NCBI RefSeq assembly: GCF_900106995.1
Contig: NZ_FNOK01000033.1
Coordinates: forward strand, 1 to 64,000
Source: Saccharopolyspora shandongensis
Lineage (GTDB): Bacteria; Actinomycetota; Actinomycetes; Mycobacteriales; Pseudonocardiaceae
Reading direction: 5' to 3'
Length of the DNA: 64,000 nt
Each line of letters begins with the position of its first letter. Position 1 is the stretch's first letter. A model generated the notes under the pieces. It was given only the letters and a program-made list of their open reading frames with translations. It made no database searches and was not told where the DNA came from. Of this stretch, positions 54,066-62,896 are shown one piece after another. Position numbers and translations under genes: made by a program.

Positions 54066-54276
54066 TTTGTGTGCGAACGCCGTCGTGCCGCCGATGTAGC
54101 CGCCGCGCGGCCTGCCGCGATGTAGGGCCGAGGTGGGCTCGCGGCGGACTCCGTGCTCGCGGCGGCGGACCTCGTCGTCCCGACCAACGAGGAGTGCGGA
54201 GTCGCGACGCTGCTGGACGCGGTGGTCGAACAGCGGCGGGCCGCCCGCGCCGGCGAGCGCGAGCGGTCCCACCGCC
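54066..54276. other. Gap with a short coding-like fragment
   Basis: A forward frame from about 54150 reads LAAADLVVPTNEECGVATLL and DAVVEQRRAARAG, which resembles part of an ATP-grasp enzyme. It has no start or continuation. It overlaps nothing else, and is best seen as debris. Confidence 0.3.
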
Positions 54277-55485
54277 TCAGCGGGCGGTCGACTGCTCGGA
54301 TTCCGTTGGGGTGCTTGATGATTCGGGGCCGATCAGTCGCAGGCCGACGACGTAGATCGCGAACCCGATCAGCGCGAACAGCGCCATGGCGCCGAAGGAG
54401 AGGTTGATCGGTAGCGAGCTCACCGCCGCGCCCGCCGTCGCCGCGCCCGCCGCGTTGCCGACCAGGAAGATCGTCACCAGCCAGGCGAACGCTTCCGTGA
54501 CGGTGCCCGGCGGGCAGATCCGGCCCACCAGCACGTACGAACAGGTGAGGGCCGGGGCGAGGAAGAGCCCACCGATGAACGCGAGGACGGTCATCGCGAT
54601 GGCGCCGGGCGTGAGCATCAGCGGCAGGTACAGCGCGGCCAGCGTGCCGAGCAGCACCAGCAGCCGCTTGCTGTCCCGGCTCTTCCACACCCTGGCGCCG
54701 TAGACGATGCCGCCGATCATCGCGCCGACCGCGTTCGCGCTCAGCAGCACGCCGTTCATGGTGGGCAGGGACACGTGCTCGGAGTAGGCGACGGCGAGGA
54801 TGCTGAACGCCCCCATGGCCGCGCCGACGCCGCAGTTGCACACCAGCACGACGGTCAGCAGCGGTGAGCGGAGCGGGCCGAGCCAGTGCCGTTCGGCGTG
54901 CACCGGCCGCCAGCGCCAGGCCGGCGGGGCGAGGCAGAACACCACCACGCCGATCAGGCCGAACAACCCGGTCGCCAGCACGACGTACTCGGAGGGTGCG
55001 ACGGCGATGCCGCCGGCCACCAGCAGCGGGCCGCTGATGAAGATGACCTGCTGGGTGGAGGAATCCAGCGCGTAGCCGGCTTCGAGCTGTTCCTTGGGCA
55101 GGATGTCCGCCCACAGGCTGCGCAGGCACGCCTCCAACGGCGGGGTGAGGGCGCCCGCCAGCACCACCGAGGCGCCGAGCAACAAATAGTCGTCGACGGG
55201 GAGGAACGCGGCCGCGAAGAACCCGATCGCCGAGCCGGCGGCGGAAATGAGCATGACAATCGGTTGGCCGAACCGGTCGACGAGTCTGCCGAGCAGTGGG
55301 GAACCGGCCGCGGTGCTCAAGGCGTAAATCGCGGTGAAAAGACCGGCGACCGCGTAACCGGCCTGCTGCTGCCGGAGATGGATGGCGATCGCGATCGGAG
55401 CCATTCCGTTCGGCAATCTGCCGACAATGCTTGATCCGAGCAGGTGAGCGACATACTTCTGCCGAAGCATGGCCACGTACTGCAC
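54277..55485 (-). CDS. MFS transporter
   Basis: The 402-residue protein has twelve hydrophobic segments and the MFS signature between helices 2 and 3 (GSPLLGRLVDRFGQPIVMLI). GTG 55485 has AGGAGG eight bases upstream, which decides the start against a longer frame to 55785. It could export the thiopeptide or another product of the neighbouring phosphatase genes. It lies beyond the SARP terminator, so its membership in the thiopeptide locus is open. It heads the leftward group ending at 52038. Confidence 0.88.
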   Translation of the reverse strand: MQYVAMLRQKYVAHLLGSSIVGRLPNGMAPIAIAIHLRQQQAGYAVAGLFTAIYALSTAAGSPLLGRLVDRFGQPIVMLISAAGSAIGFFAAAFLPVDDYLLLGASVVLAGALTPPLEACLRSLWADILPKEQLEAGYALDSSTQQVIFISGPLLVAGGIAVAPSEYVVLATGLFGLIGVVVFCLAPPAWRWRPVHAERHWLGPLRSPLLTVVLVCNCGVGAAMGAFSILAVAYSEHVSLPTMNGVLLSANAVGAMIGGIVYGARVWKSRDSKRLLVLLGTLAALYLPLMLTPGAIAMTVLAFIGGLFLAPALTCSYVLVGRICPPGTVTEAFAWLVTIFLVGNAAGAATAGAAVSSLPINLSFGAMALFALIGFAIYVVGLRLIGPESSSTPTESEQSTAR

Positions 55486-56240
55486 TGTTTCTACCTCCTG
55501 CGAGATCGGCGGCGGGAAACGACTGGCGGTCCGGGTGGTGGCCTTGTCGTGTTCTCGTCCGTTCCGGCCTAGGTGATGGATCAGCCGGGAAGGGCGTACC
55601 GGTGGCGATTTCGCCGACGTTGGCGACCCGGTGGATATCCTAGTCGCGCGCGAGGGAGCGGGCGAGGTTTCCGACGGCCTCTCGTGAAATGCGCTCATCG
55701 CTGTCCGGGGCGTTCCGCTGGCCGATTTAGCCTCGATGGCCTGCGAATGCGGCTGCCGCAGTGGTCTTTGTCGGGAATATTCCAAAGTCCCTGTATATGC
55801 GATTTGACCCTTCGCTCCACTCGTTCTGGCGATTGACGCACATCGGTGTGCGCTCTTTCGGCTTCGGTGTGGGGCGTCCGAGAATTCCGCTCGCTCCGAC
55901 GGCGGTTCGCGTAATGCGTTGCAGCGAATGGGTGAACGTGGAGTTCGCTCCCGCTAACCGCCCAGCGTGGCGCAGGTGGAAGAACCAGCAGATGTCGGTT
56001 TTGTTCGGCAACGCGTTCTTGCCGGTCGGGCAAATGGCGCGCTCGACTTCATTGCGGGGCTGCTGCAGGGTCGGCTCCAGTGTTGGAGAAATGTGAATTC
56101 ACCCGCTCAATGTCCCGGGAGTCTTCTCCGACGCCGGCGCCCCGTGAAAAATGACGTGGCGGCCTTTCGGGGATGAGTGCACCCCGATCTTTCCGGAGTG
56201 CGCTCCAGGCTGACGTGACTGAGGAGAGCAGGGCTTTTCG
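55486..56240. other. Long intergenic region between MFS and S-adenosylhomocysteinase genes
   Basis: These 755 bases have no convincing gene. They are less GC-rich than the genes at both sides and carry several short frames on both strands with no ribosome sites. Both flanking genes point away from the region, so two promoters should lie here. I looked for a SAH-type riboswitch before 56241 and saw no match. Confidence 0.4.
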
Positions 56241-57481
56241 GTGGGTATGGTGCACGATCTGGCGCTGGCCGATCAAGGACAACGCAAGATAGATTTCGCG
56301 TCGCGGCGCATGCCGGTTCTGCGCACGCTGACCGAGCAGTTCGCGGAGGCGAAGCCGTTCACCGGTCACCGCATCGCGGCTTGCCTGCACGTCACCACGG
56401 AGACGGCGAACATGGTGCGCGCGCTGGTCGCGGGCGGCGCCGAGGTCGCGCTGTGCGGATCCAACCGGACGACGTCGCCGCCTCGATCCAGCGGGACATC
56501 GGCGCCGAGGTCTTCGCGGTGTACGGCGCCGATCGCGACACGTTCTACGGGCACGTCCAGGCGGTGCTCAAGACCCGTCCGACCATCGTCGTCGACGACG
56601 GCGCGGGCCTCACCACCACGATCCACAACGACCACGCCGAGCTCCTCACCGACGTGATCGGCGGCACCGAGGTGACGTCCACCGGCGTCCTCCGGATCAA
56701 GAACATGGCCGACGACGGCGCGCTGCGCTACCCGGTGTTCCCGACGAACGACGCGGCCACCAAGCACCTGTTCGACAACCGCTACGGCACCGGCCAGAAC
56801 ACGATCGACGGCATCCTGCGGGCGACCAACATGCTGCTCGCCGGCTCGACCTTCGTCGTCGTCGGCTACGGCTGGTGCGGTCGCGGCGTCGCGATGCGCG
56901 CCAGGGGCATGGGCGCCAACGTCATCGTGGTCGAGGTCGACCCGGTGCGGGCATTGGAGGCCGTGCTCGACGGCCTGACCGTGATGCCGATGTCGCGCGC
57001 CGCCGAGCACGGCGACATCTTCGTGACGGTCACCGGAAACCGGGACGTCGTCACGATCGAGCACATGCGCAAGATGAAGGACGGCGCGGTCGTCGCGAAC
57101 TCCGGCCACTTCGACATCGAGATCGGCGTCGAGGACCTGCGCAAGGAGGCCGAGCAGGTCACCGAGCTCCGCCCGAACTGCGTCGAATACCGGCTCCCGG
57201 TGGGCAACCGGATACTGCTGCTGGCCGAGGGCCGGCTGGTCGGCCAGTCGGCGGCGGAGGCGCACCCGGCCGAGGTGATGGACATGACCTTCGCGACCCA
57301 GGCGCTGGCGCTCGAACACCTGGTGGCCAACGCGGCGTCGCTGCCCGCGGGCGTGCACGGCATCCCGAAGGACATCGAGAACCGCGTGGCGAAGGCGAAG
57401 CTGGACGCCTACGGCGTCGAGATCGAGGAGCTGTCCGACCAGCAGAAGCGGTACCTGACCGACTGGCGAGTCGGCACCTGA
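56241..57481 (+). CDS. ahcY: S-adenosyl-L-homocysteine hydrolase, one-base frameshift
   Basis: The sequence encodes a complete hydrolase of about 413 residues if one C is restored near 56464: GHRIAACLHVTTETANMVRA, VALCGSNPDD, VDDGAGLTTTIHNDHAELLT, RYGTGQNTIDGILRATNM, the NAD loop FVVVGYGWCGRGVAMRARGM, VANSGHFDIEIGVEDL, and the C-terminal KRYLTDW. The base missing in the CCC run moves GSNP into GSNRTTS. It would split S-adenosylhomocysteine to adenosine and homocysteine. Its length is that of the shorter archaeal/actinomycete type. It may be a second copy serving methyltransferases of the locus. As written in this sequence it is interrupted. Confidence 0.8.
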
Positions 57482-57596
57482 TCGTCGCGTTCGGCAGCGG
57501 TCCCGCCCTGGTCGTCCCGACGGCCGGGGCGGGACCGTCCCGGCAACGCGCAGCGTGCTCCGGCGATCACGCGCGGGACCACATGGGGGTGTGGGC

Positions 57597-58082
57597 ATGC
57601 GCGGCGACTCCAAGCCGCCGGCGAATCGCTTCGAGTACGACGCTTCCTCTCGTACAGCCACGGGGCCGACGGCAAGCTGGCCGCCGACGTGCGGGGCGCG
57701 ATGCTGCGGATCGAAAGACCGTGGTGGAGGGTCCGCGGCAAGCTCCGCATCTTCCGCGGCACGACCTGCGGCGCTCGCGCCGCAGGTCGTGCCGGCCAAC
57801 CCGAAGTCCGCGGAATCCGCGTGGGTCCAGCACGAGGTCCAGTTCTGGAAGGAGCAGGGCAGGGCGAAGTCGCTGCTGATCGTGCTCACCGACGGCGAGA
57901 TCCGGCTGACCGCGAGCAGCGAGACCACGATCACGACGGCGATGCTGTGGAACGTGGGAGACCTGCCGGATGTCGTGGCCCGCGCCACCGAGCTGGCCTG
58001 CGCCGCAGCCGGTCCCGGCTTCACCGAGCAGGAGTGGAACGTGCGCGCGCCCGGTTTGCCCTACCGGCGCCTCTGCCCGTGA
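57597..58082 (+). pseudogene. TIR-domain (TIR/WD40-type) protein relic
   Basis: From ATG 57597 the reading MRGDSKPPANRFEYDA shifts by one base into FLSYSHGADGKLAADVRG, RIERPWWRVRGKLRIFR, the start of a bacterial TIR domain. It shifts again to LAPQVVPANPKSAESAWVQH, EVQFWKEQGRAKSLLIVLTD. The end PGFTEQEWNVRAPGLPYRRL resembles the C-terminus of large TIR proteins with WD40 repeats. About 20 residues of the TIR core and the whole repeat part are missing, so this is a decayed gene by internal deletion, not only a sequencing slip. Confidence 0.65.
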
Positions 58083-58537
58083 CCGGCCTCTGTGGACGCA
58101 CGCGGTCGGTGGCACCGGAGTTCACCCGACAAGGTAAGCTTTGAGCAGGAGCGCAACCGCGACGGCAGGTATTCGGCCGGTGACGGGTGCGAGCAGCGCA
58201 TGAGCCGGGGAGAGTCCCGCGCCCGGATCTTCCGGTAGTGGGGCGGTTCCGCGTTCGTGTCACCTGTCCGAGCGAATTGGACGGCGGGTCGGATAACGAT
58301 CCGGGATCGCCGCACGATCTCGTCCATGCCCGGCTCGCGGCGGTCGGTTGGAGCACGGATGATTTGTCCGAGCCCGTGAGCCGCGGGCCGGAAAGACCGA
58401 CTGTGCTGGTTGATCCGCTCGATTGCTGACCGAAATGAACTCGTGATGCGTTGCGCGCAACGGAATCCCGTTGCGCTTCGTCTCTTGAGCAGTGGTCGTT
58501 CGTCCAAGGGGACTGACAGAGGACGGGGGAAGTCAGG
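58083..58537. other. Gap before the small membrane protein gene
   Basis: No gene was identified in 455 bases. A short forward frame (about 58255-58429, containing GGSDNDPGSPHDLVHARLAA) may be debris. The promoter of the small gene at 58538 should be near its end. TTGAGC at 58484 is not a convincing box. Confidence 0.35.
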
Positions 58538-58744
58538 ATGTCCGCACCAGGTATCGGCAAGGAATCGCACATCTCGCTGCCGGATTTCGGCTCGGTGGCC
58601 AAGCTGCCGAAGCCGATCAAGGCGCTCGTCTACTTGATCATGCTGTCGGTGTTGACAGTGGCCGGGATCGGCGCGCTGATGGCCACGATCGCGGTCATCG
58701 GCCAGTTGACCGGAGCGTTCGACGTGTTCAGCTTCTTCGGCTGA
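58538..58744 (+). CDS. Small single-pass membrane protein, 68 aa
   Basis: The peptide has a polar start (MSAPGIGKESHISLPDFGS) and one long hydrophobic helix, ALVYLIMLSVLTVAGIGALM to IAVIGQ. A strong terminator follows 15 bases after the stop, which supports a real transcription unit. No family is recognised. It is unlikely to be part of the thiopeptide locus. Confidence 0.6.
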   Translation: MSAPGIGKESHISLPDFGSVAKLPKPIKALVYLIMLSVLTVAGIGALMATIAVIGQLTGAFDVFSFFG

Positions 58745-58758
58745 GCAGCAGACCGACC

Positions 58759-58797
58759 GGGGCCGGCGCATCGCACGGGTGCGCCGGCCCCGTTTTC
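58759..58797 (+). terminator. Rho-independent terminator
   Basis: GGGGCCGGCGCA (58759-58770) pairs perfectly with TGCGCCGGCCCC (58780-58791), followed by GTTTTC. It ends the small membrane protein transcript. Confidence 0.85.
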
Positions 58798-58955
58798 ATT
58801 CGTCCGAAACCCCCGGTAGTCCACTCGGCGTAACGCCGTGCGCAGCGCATTCGACCGGTTCGACCAATCGATCCGTAGGCCGGTCGGCGGGTCCACCCGC
58901 CAGCTCGAACCCCCCGCGACCTCGCTACGATCGCCGGTATTGCGAAAGCAATCCT

Positions 58956-59030
58956 GGGGCAGTAGCTCAGCAGGTCAGAGCAGCGGACTCATAATCCGTC
59001 AGGTCGTGGGTTCAAGTCCCACCTGCCCCA
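58956..59030 (+). tRNA. tRNA with CAT anticodon (Met, or Ile2), integration target
   Basis: A full cloverleaf is seen. Acceptor GGGGCAG pairs with CTGCCCC; the D arm is GCTCAGCAGGTCAGAGC; the anticodon arm CGGA-CTCATAA-TCCG has CAT in the loop; and the T arm is GTGGGTTCAAGTCCCAC. There is no encoded CCA. Elongator Met and lysidine-type Ile2 cannot be told apart by eye. The integrase gene of the element lies only 66 bases beyond the tRNA 3' end, the normal layout for an element using that end as attachment site. Confidence 0.93.
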
Positions 59031-59031
59031 C
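59006..59031 (+). other. Inferred attachment site at the tRNA 3' end
   Basis: The T arm and acceptor strand (from about 59006) would be the core where the AICE recombined and restored the tRNA gene. The other copy of the core should lie beyond the right edge of the window, so the limits are inferred. Confidence 0.5.
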
Positions 59032-59096
59032 AAAACACCTGGTGGAACAGGTGCGGGGAAAGGGCAGAGAGATCATCTCCACACTTTCCCCACACC

Positions 59097-60272
59097 TTAT
59101 TCACCGAACCACTCAACCCGGCTCAGGGCGTCGGCCGCCTTGCGGCTCTTGACCCGGCGGCCCATGTAGACGTCCTGGGTTGTCGAGACCTTAGAGTGCC
59201 CCAGCTGGTCGGCGACCTCTCGCGCGGTCAGCCCAGCCTCATCGAGCACGGTCGCCACCGAGCGCCGGAACGTCCTGAACGTCACCCAGGGATATCCGGC
59301 GTCGCTCCGGAAGTCCCGCCAGCGGGCCAGGGTGTTGTGCTTGTCCCGATGGCCGCCCTTGCTGTTCGGAAAGAGCGGCCCCGAGATCTCATCCGGCTCG
59401 ATGCCGAACCGCTCCGCCAGTCTGGCCCGACGCTCACGGAGCATGGCAACCAACCAGGTCGGGAGCGCAACAGCCCGGCCCGAGACCTCGGTCTTGCCGT
59501 CGTTGATCATCTGGCCTCTCCCCGTGGCTCTGATCAGGTTGCCAGCCCAATCCACGGTTCCAGCCTCAAGGTCCAGATGGTGCCAGTGCACTGCAAGGGC
59601 CTCACCGGTGCGGAAGCCGGTGCCTGCATACCAACGTACGAGGTCAGGAAGGTCGTACTTGATCGCCGACTCGCTCTCGTCAAGCTTCGTCAGAAGGTCT
59701 CGCATCTCGTCCGACTCGAGTGCGCGCGACGCCTTGCGACGACCTTCGAGCTGCCCCATGTCACGCACCGGGTTGCGCTGCATCGCCTTGTAGCGGACCG
59801 CCAGACCGCAGATTCCCGAGATGATGTTCCGGACAGTCCGCGCTGAGTCCACGCTCTTGTTCTTTCGCACCGACTGACACGTCTGGTCGATGCGGAACAC
59901 TGTGATCTCCCGAAGGCGAAGCTCACCCAGGGCTGGGAGAACGTATGTGTTGAGCCGTCCTCGGTAGGTGTCCAACGAGGTCGGAGACCGTACGCCCTCC
60001 TCCACTGCCTCCTCAAACTCCTTGATCCACAGCTCGGCCGCTTCGCGGAACTTCGAATCAGGAGACAGTCCGGCGTGCTGCGCCGGGGTCAAGCGGTCCC
60101 GCAGCTCTTTCTTGAGCTTCTTCTCCGCCAGACTCTGCGTACGGCCTGATCGCTCCACCGGGCGTGTCACGCCGTCGTAGTCGCGATACTTCGTCATCGC
60201 ACGCCAGCCCGTGGCGGTCTCGTAGAAACGGATTTTCCCGTACGTACCGACGTCCAACGGCGGCCGCGGCAT
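59097..60272 (-). CDS. int: AICE integrase, tyrosine recombinase
   Basis: The 391-residue protein has the SAM-like core-binding domain (SPTSLDTYRGRLNTYVLPAL) and the catalytic domain. The first Arg is in GTGFRTGEALAVHW, the second in TFRTFRRSVATVLDEAG, with LADQLGH-type EVADQLGHSKVSTTQ and the Tyr nucleophile in DVYMGRR. The His usually found three residues before the second Arg is replaced (F-R-T-F-R-R). ATG 60272 is chosen because AGGGG lies seven bases upstream. It catalyses site-specific insertion at the neighbouring tRNA. It follows the excisionase gene by four bases, as in pSAM2-like elements. Confidence 0.92.
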   Translation of the reverse strand: MPRPPLDVGTYGKIRFYETATGWRAMTKYRDYDGVTRPVERSGRTQSLAEKKLKKELRDRLTPAQHAGLSPDSKFREAAELWIKEFEEAVEEGVRSPTSLDTYRGRLNTYVLPALGELRLREITVFRIDQTCQSVRKNKSVDSARTVRNIISGICGLAVRYKAMQRNPVRDMGQLEGRRKASRALESDEMRDLLTKLDESESAIKYDLPDLVRWYAGTGFRTGEALAVHWHHLDLEAGTVDWAGNLIRATGRGQMINDGKTEVSGRAVALPTWLVAMLRERRARLAERFGIEPDEISGPLFPNSKGGHRDKHNTLARWRDFRSDAGYPWVTFRTFRRSVATVLDEAGLTAREVADQLGHSKVSTTQDVYMGRRVKSRKAADALSRVEWFGE

Positions 60273-60276
60273 TAGA

Positions 60277-60453
60277 TCACCCCTCATCCAGGGACTCGAA
60301 CCACCGCTCGACGTCGTCGGGCTTGTATCGGACGTACTTGCCGACCCGGCGGCCGGGCGGTCCGTAGCCGCGGGTGCGCCACTGGTAGAGCGTGCCGGCG
60401 GGGACGCCCAGGTAGGCCGAGACCTCGCCGATGCCCCACAGGTTGCGGATCAT
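60277..60453 (-). CDS. xis: Excisionase, HTH_17/MerR-like
   Basis: The 58-residue protein is one small winged-helix domain: LWGIGEVSAYLGVPAGTLYQ, then GRRVGKYVRYKPDDVERWFE. This is the usual AICE excisionase, which bends the attachment site and turns the integrase toward excision. GGAAGGA precedes ATG 60453. It starts two bases after the repSA stop and is followed by int, so the three are co-transcribed. Confidence 0.9.
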   Translation of the reverse strand: MIRNLWGIGEVSAYLGVPAGTLYQWRTRGYGPPGRRVGKYVRYKPDDVERWFESLDEG

Positions 60454-60455
60454 GG

Positions 60456-61994
60456 TCAGTCCTTCCTTTCTTTGGCGTGGCGGTGTTTGCGTTGTTCTCG
60501 CCGGCGTTCGGCGATGGCGGCGGCGAGTTCGCGTTCGGCGGGGGTGTGGTGGCCGACGCTGGTCATGGCCCAGTCGTTGATCACTGTGATCGTTTCGTCG
60601 TCGGTGATGCCGAGTTGGGCGAAGGTGTGTTCGTGCTGGTACTGGCGGCGGTCGTCGCGGATCTGCCGGAACGGCACCGAGTACTGCCGGGATTTGGTGA
60701 GGAAGTGGCCGCGGAAGCCGAGCATGTGTGCCCAGCGGCGGAGCCGGAGCGCATCCAGGGGGTCGGGCTTGTCGGTGCGCCCGGGGTGGAGGCGGTGGAG
60801 GCGGGTGGTGCGGGTGATCTCGCCGCCGTTGTCGCAGGTGTCGCAGTAGCGGGCCCGCTGGCGTTGCTGGCAGGCGCAGCCCTCGGCCTGGTGGGGGCCG
60901 TCGGGGTGGCAGTCCGGGCACGTCACCAGGGCCCCGAGGTCCCATGCGGTCTGGATGATCCGCCGGTGGTGCGCGCTGACCTGCAGGCGGTCGATGTCGG
61001 CCTGGCAGCGGATCCGGCGGTCCGCGGCCTGGGCGGTGCTGGTGCCTTTGGTGGCGTACTTGGCGATGTAGGAGGCGATCCGGTCATCGCTGATCACACC
61101 GCGGTCATCCTCCACTGCGGAGGCGTCGAGGGGGCGGATCGGGCGGATGTCGAGCTGGTCCCCGAATGCCAGCTCCCAGACGCGGCCGTCAACCTTCGGG
61201 GAGGTGATCACGGTGTTGGCGCGCGCGAGCCGGACCGCGTCGGTGAGCACGCCGACCGTGCCCCATCGCGGGGTCGGGTCGTTCGGTCCATCGGGGCCGT
61301 CGAGGCGGATGACGGCGTGGAAGTGGATCACGCCGCGGCGCTGGTATTCGGCGACCTTCGCGAACGACAACCGCGCGACCTCGCTGAAGGCGCTTTGGCG
61401 GAGGCCGGCGGCTTCGGCGAGGTGGCGCTTGAGGTAGGTGGTGAAGCGGTGCCAGAGCGCGCCGGCGTGGGCCTGCCACAGCACGTGCCCGCGGTAGTCG
61501 TAGGTGCCGGGGTCGATCGGCTGCCCGAGGCGGGGGTCGTCGGGGTGGTGGTACTCGCCGCACCGGCACGGGATGACCTTCCCGTTCGGGGTGGGGCGGT
61601 TGTGGACCGGACCGAAGGATGGGGCGGTGAGGGTCACGAACAGCCGCGGCTTGTCCGCGACCGTCACGGGGATGCCTTTGGTGCCGCCGGCGAGCCCGGC
61701 GTGGAGCAGGTGGTAGGCGTCGGCGGCGTAGCGGTCGGAGCAGGCGACGCAGACGCTTTCGCGGCGGTTGCCGCAGGGGACCATGACCTGTCCGGTGCGG
61801 TCGGCGAGCACCTTACCGGTGGCGGTGTCCTGGACAGCCCAGGAGCCGGAGAGCCGGATCGGGTGGGTGCAGCCGCCAAGCCGCTCGATGCTGGTGCGCC
61901 ACTGCTGGAAGCCGGCGGCGCGGGCGCGGCGCTGCACGCCATCAGTGGTCAGGCGCCGGTAGTCGGTCGGGTTGATCAGGGCTCTCGGGGGCAA
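60456..61994 (-). CDS. repSA: RepSA-type replication initiator
   Basis: The 512-residue protein starts RALINPTDYRRLTTDGVQRR. It has zinc-like Cys clusters (CVACSDRY, CRCGEYHH, CPDCHPDG and CACQQRQRARYCDTCDN), the initiator segment VAEYQRRGVIHFHAVIRLDG (HxH motif of rolling-circle Rep proteins) and IASYIAKYATKGT with the Tyr/Lys active-site motif. This is the RepSA/pSAM2 class that starts rolling-circle replication of excised AICEs. TTG 61994 has GGAGG nine bases upstream and was preferred to longer frames. A terminator-like hairpin lies just upstream. Confidence 0.9.
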   Translation of the reverse strand: MPPRALINPTDYRRLTTDGVQRRARAAGFQQWRTSIERLGGCTHPIRLSGSWAVQDTATGKVLADRTGQVMVPCGNRRESVCVACSDRYAADAYHLLHAGLAGGTKGIPVTVADKPRLFVTLTAPSFGPVHNRPTPNGKVIPCRCGEYHHPDDPRLGQPIDPGTYDYRGHVLWQAHAGALWHRFTTYLKRHLAEAAGLRQSAFSEVARLSFAKVAEYQRRGVIHFHAVIRLDGPDGPNDPTPRWGTVGVLTDAVRLARANTVITSPKVDGRVWELAFGDQLDIRPIRPLDASAVEDDRGVISDDRIASYIAKYATKGTSTAQAADRRIRCQADIDRLQVSAHHRRIIQTAWDLGALVTCPDCHPDGPHQAEGCACQQRQRARYCDTCDNGGEITRTTRLHRLHPGRTDKPDPLDALRLRRWAHMLGFRGHFLTKSRQYSVPFRQIRDDRRQYQHEHTFAQLGITDDETITVINDWAMTSVGHHTPAERELAAAIAERRREQRKHRHAKERKD

Positions 61995-62019
61995 TGGTGT
62001 CCACCTCCACACAAGAAAG

Positions 62020-62065
62020 CGGCGGGACACCAGTCCGGATCGATCGGCCCGGTGGTGTCCCGCCG
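62020..62065 (-). terminator. Terminator hairpin downstream of the methyltransferase gene
   Basis: CGGCGGGACACCA (62020-62032) and TGGTGTCCCGCCG (62053-62065) are a perfect 13-base inverted repeat. On the reverse strand it is followed by CTTTCTTGTG, a short T-rich tail, so it can end the transcript of the upstream gene before repSA. Confidence 0.75.
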
Positions 62066-62107
62066 AGCTGGATCGGTATGCGGTATTCGGTTGTGGAGCA
62101 AGAACTT

Positions 62108-62785
62108 TCAGGCGGCCGCGGTGGCCGGGGTGGTGGCCTCGGCCAGGAGGGCGGCGCCGATGTACTCGGTGAAGACCGGCGGGATGGCTTCGCGGAGGGT
62201 GTCGCGGGTCATCCAGTCGATGCCCATCGCGTCCCGGGCGGCCTGCACGCCGGAGAAGTTGCCGACAACGTGCATGAACTCCCCCGGCCGGGGCGGGCGG
62301 CCCATCTTCGTCAGTCGCGCCACGTGCTCGGGGTGCGCGGGTGCGGAGAGGGGGAAGTTTGTTTCGAACAACCGGTGCCGGTACACCTTGAGCTGCGGGA
62401 ACATGGCGCCGCAGAGCATGACGGGGTTGTGCAGGGGCGCGCCTTCGACGTTCTCGATGACCCACGGCCGACCGGTCGCAATGAGCAGGTCGCGGGTGGG
62501 CGCGATGAGGTCGGGGTGATCGTTGCCGCGGATGCGCTGCGCGTTGGTGAACGCCTGGCACGGCGGGCTGGCGTGGATCGCGTCGAACTCGTGACCGTGC
62601 GCGGCGAGGAATTCCAGGGCGTCGGCCTGGTGGAACTCGAACGGGTAGCGGGGCTGCGGGGCGATGTCGACGCCGACGACGTCGAACCCGGCGCGGTGGT
62701 AGCCCATTCCGGCGCCGCCAGCACACGAGTACAGGTCCAGCAGACGCGGACGGCGACGAGGGAGGGGGCGGGCGAGGCTGGTCAC
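62108..62785 (-). CDS. DNA cytosine-C5 methyltransferase, short form
   Basis: The 225-residue protein has the C5 methyltransferase motifs: motif I LLDLYSCAGGAGMGYHRAGF, motif IV IHASPPCQAFTNAQ with the catalytic PCQ Cys, motif VI WVIENVEGAP and motif VIII YRHRLFET. Motifs IX and X and a large target-recognition domain are missing, so it is a minimal phage- or plasmid-type enzyme. It may guard the element against host restriction. GTG 62785 has AGGAGG upstream. A repeat of the sequence after its stop also lies after the stop of the next upstream gene. Confidence 0.88.
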   Translation of the reverse strand: MTSLARPLPRRRPRLLDLYSCAGGAGMGYHRAGFDVVGVDIAPQPRYPFEFHQADALEFLAAHGHEFDAIHASPPCQAFTNAQRIRGNDHPDLIAPTRDLLIATGRPWVIENVEGAPLHNPVMLCGAMFPQLKVYRHRLFETNFPLSAPAHPEHVARLTKMGRPPRPGEFMHVVGNFSGVQAARDAMGIDWMTRDTLREAIPPVFTEYIGAALLAEATTPATAAA

Positions 62786-62807
62786 GGTGGCACCTCCTGG
62801 GTGTGGG

Positions 62808-62890
62808 CCCGGCGGGGTGTTCCCGTGAGCCCGTGCCCCGCGGTACGCCCCGCCGAGCCGGTACGGATCAGTGATTCGGTTGTGTGGTAA
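62808..62890 (-). repeat. Intergenic GC-rich inverted repeat with a shared motif
   Basis: This gap carries GGCGGGG (about 62810) and CCCCGCC (about 62847) that can pair. Next to it CCGCCGAGCCGGTACGGAT and GATTCGGTTGTG resemble the 62060-62096 gap (CCGCCGAGCTGGATCGGTA, TATTCGGTTGTG). Two intergenic regions of the element thus share a composite motif, perhaps a binding site or terminator cassette. Confidence 0.45.
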
Positions 62891-62896
62891 CGGTTT

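Noticed and set aside
53958-54272. Separate small gene on the reverse strand at the phosphatase start
   Set aside because: Its first 16 residues are the start of the histidine phosphatase, and the rest is that gene read out of frame after a one-base insertion.
55727-56096. Short frames in the MFS/SAHH gap considered as a second RiPP precursor or small regulator
   Set aside because: None has a ribosome site, a leader-like acidic part or a Cys/Ser/Thr-rich core.
56100-56240. SAH riboswitch before the S-adenosylhomocysteinase gene
   Set aside because: The bases GAGGAGAGCAGGGC recalled the conserved start of that riboswitch, but the other conserved parts are absent.
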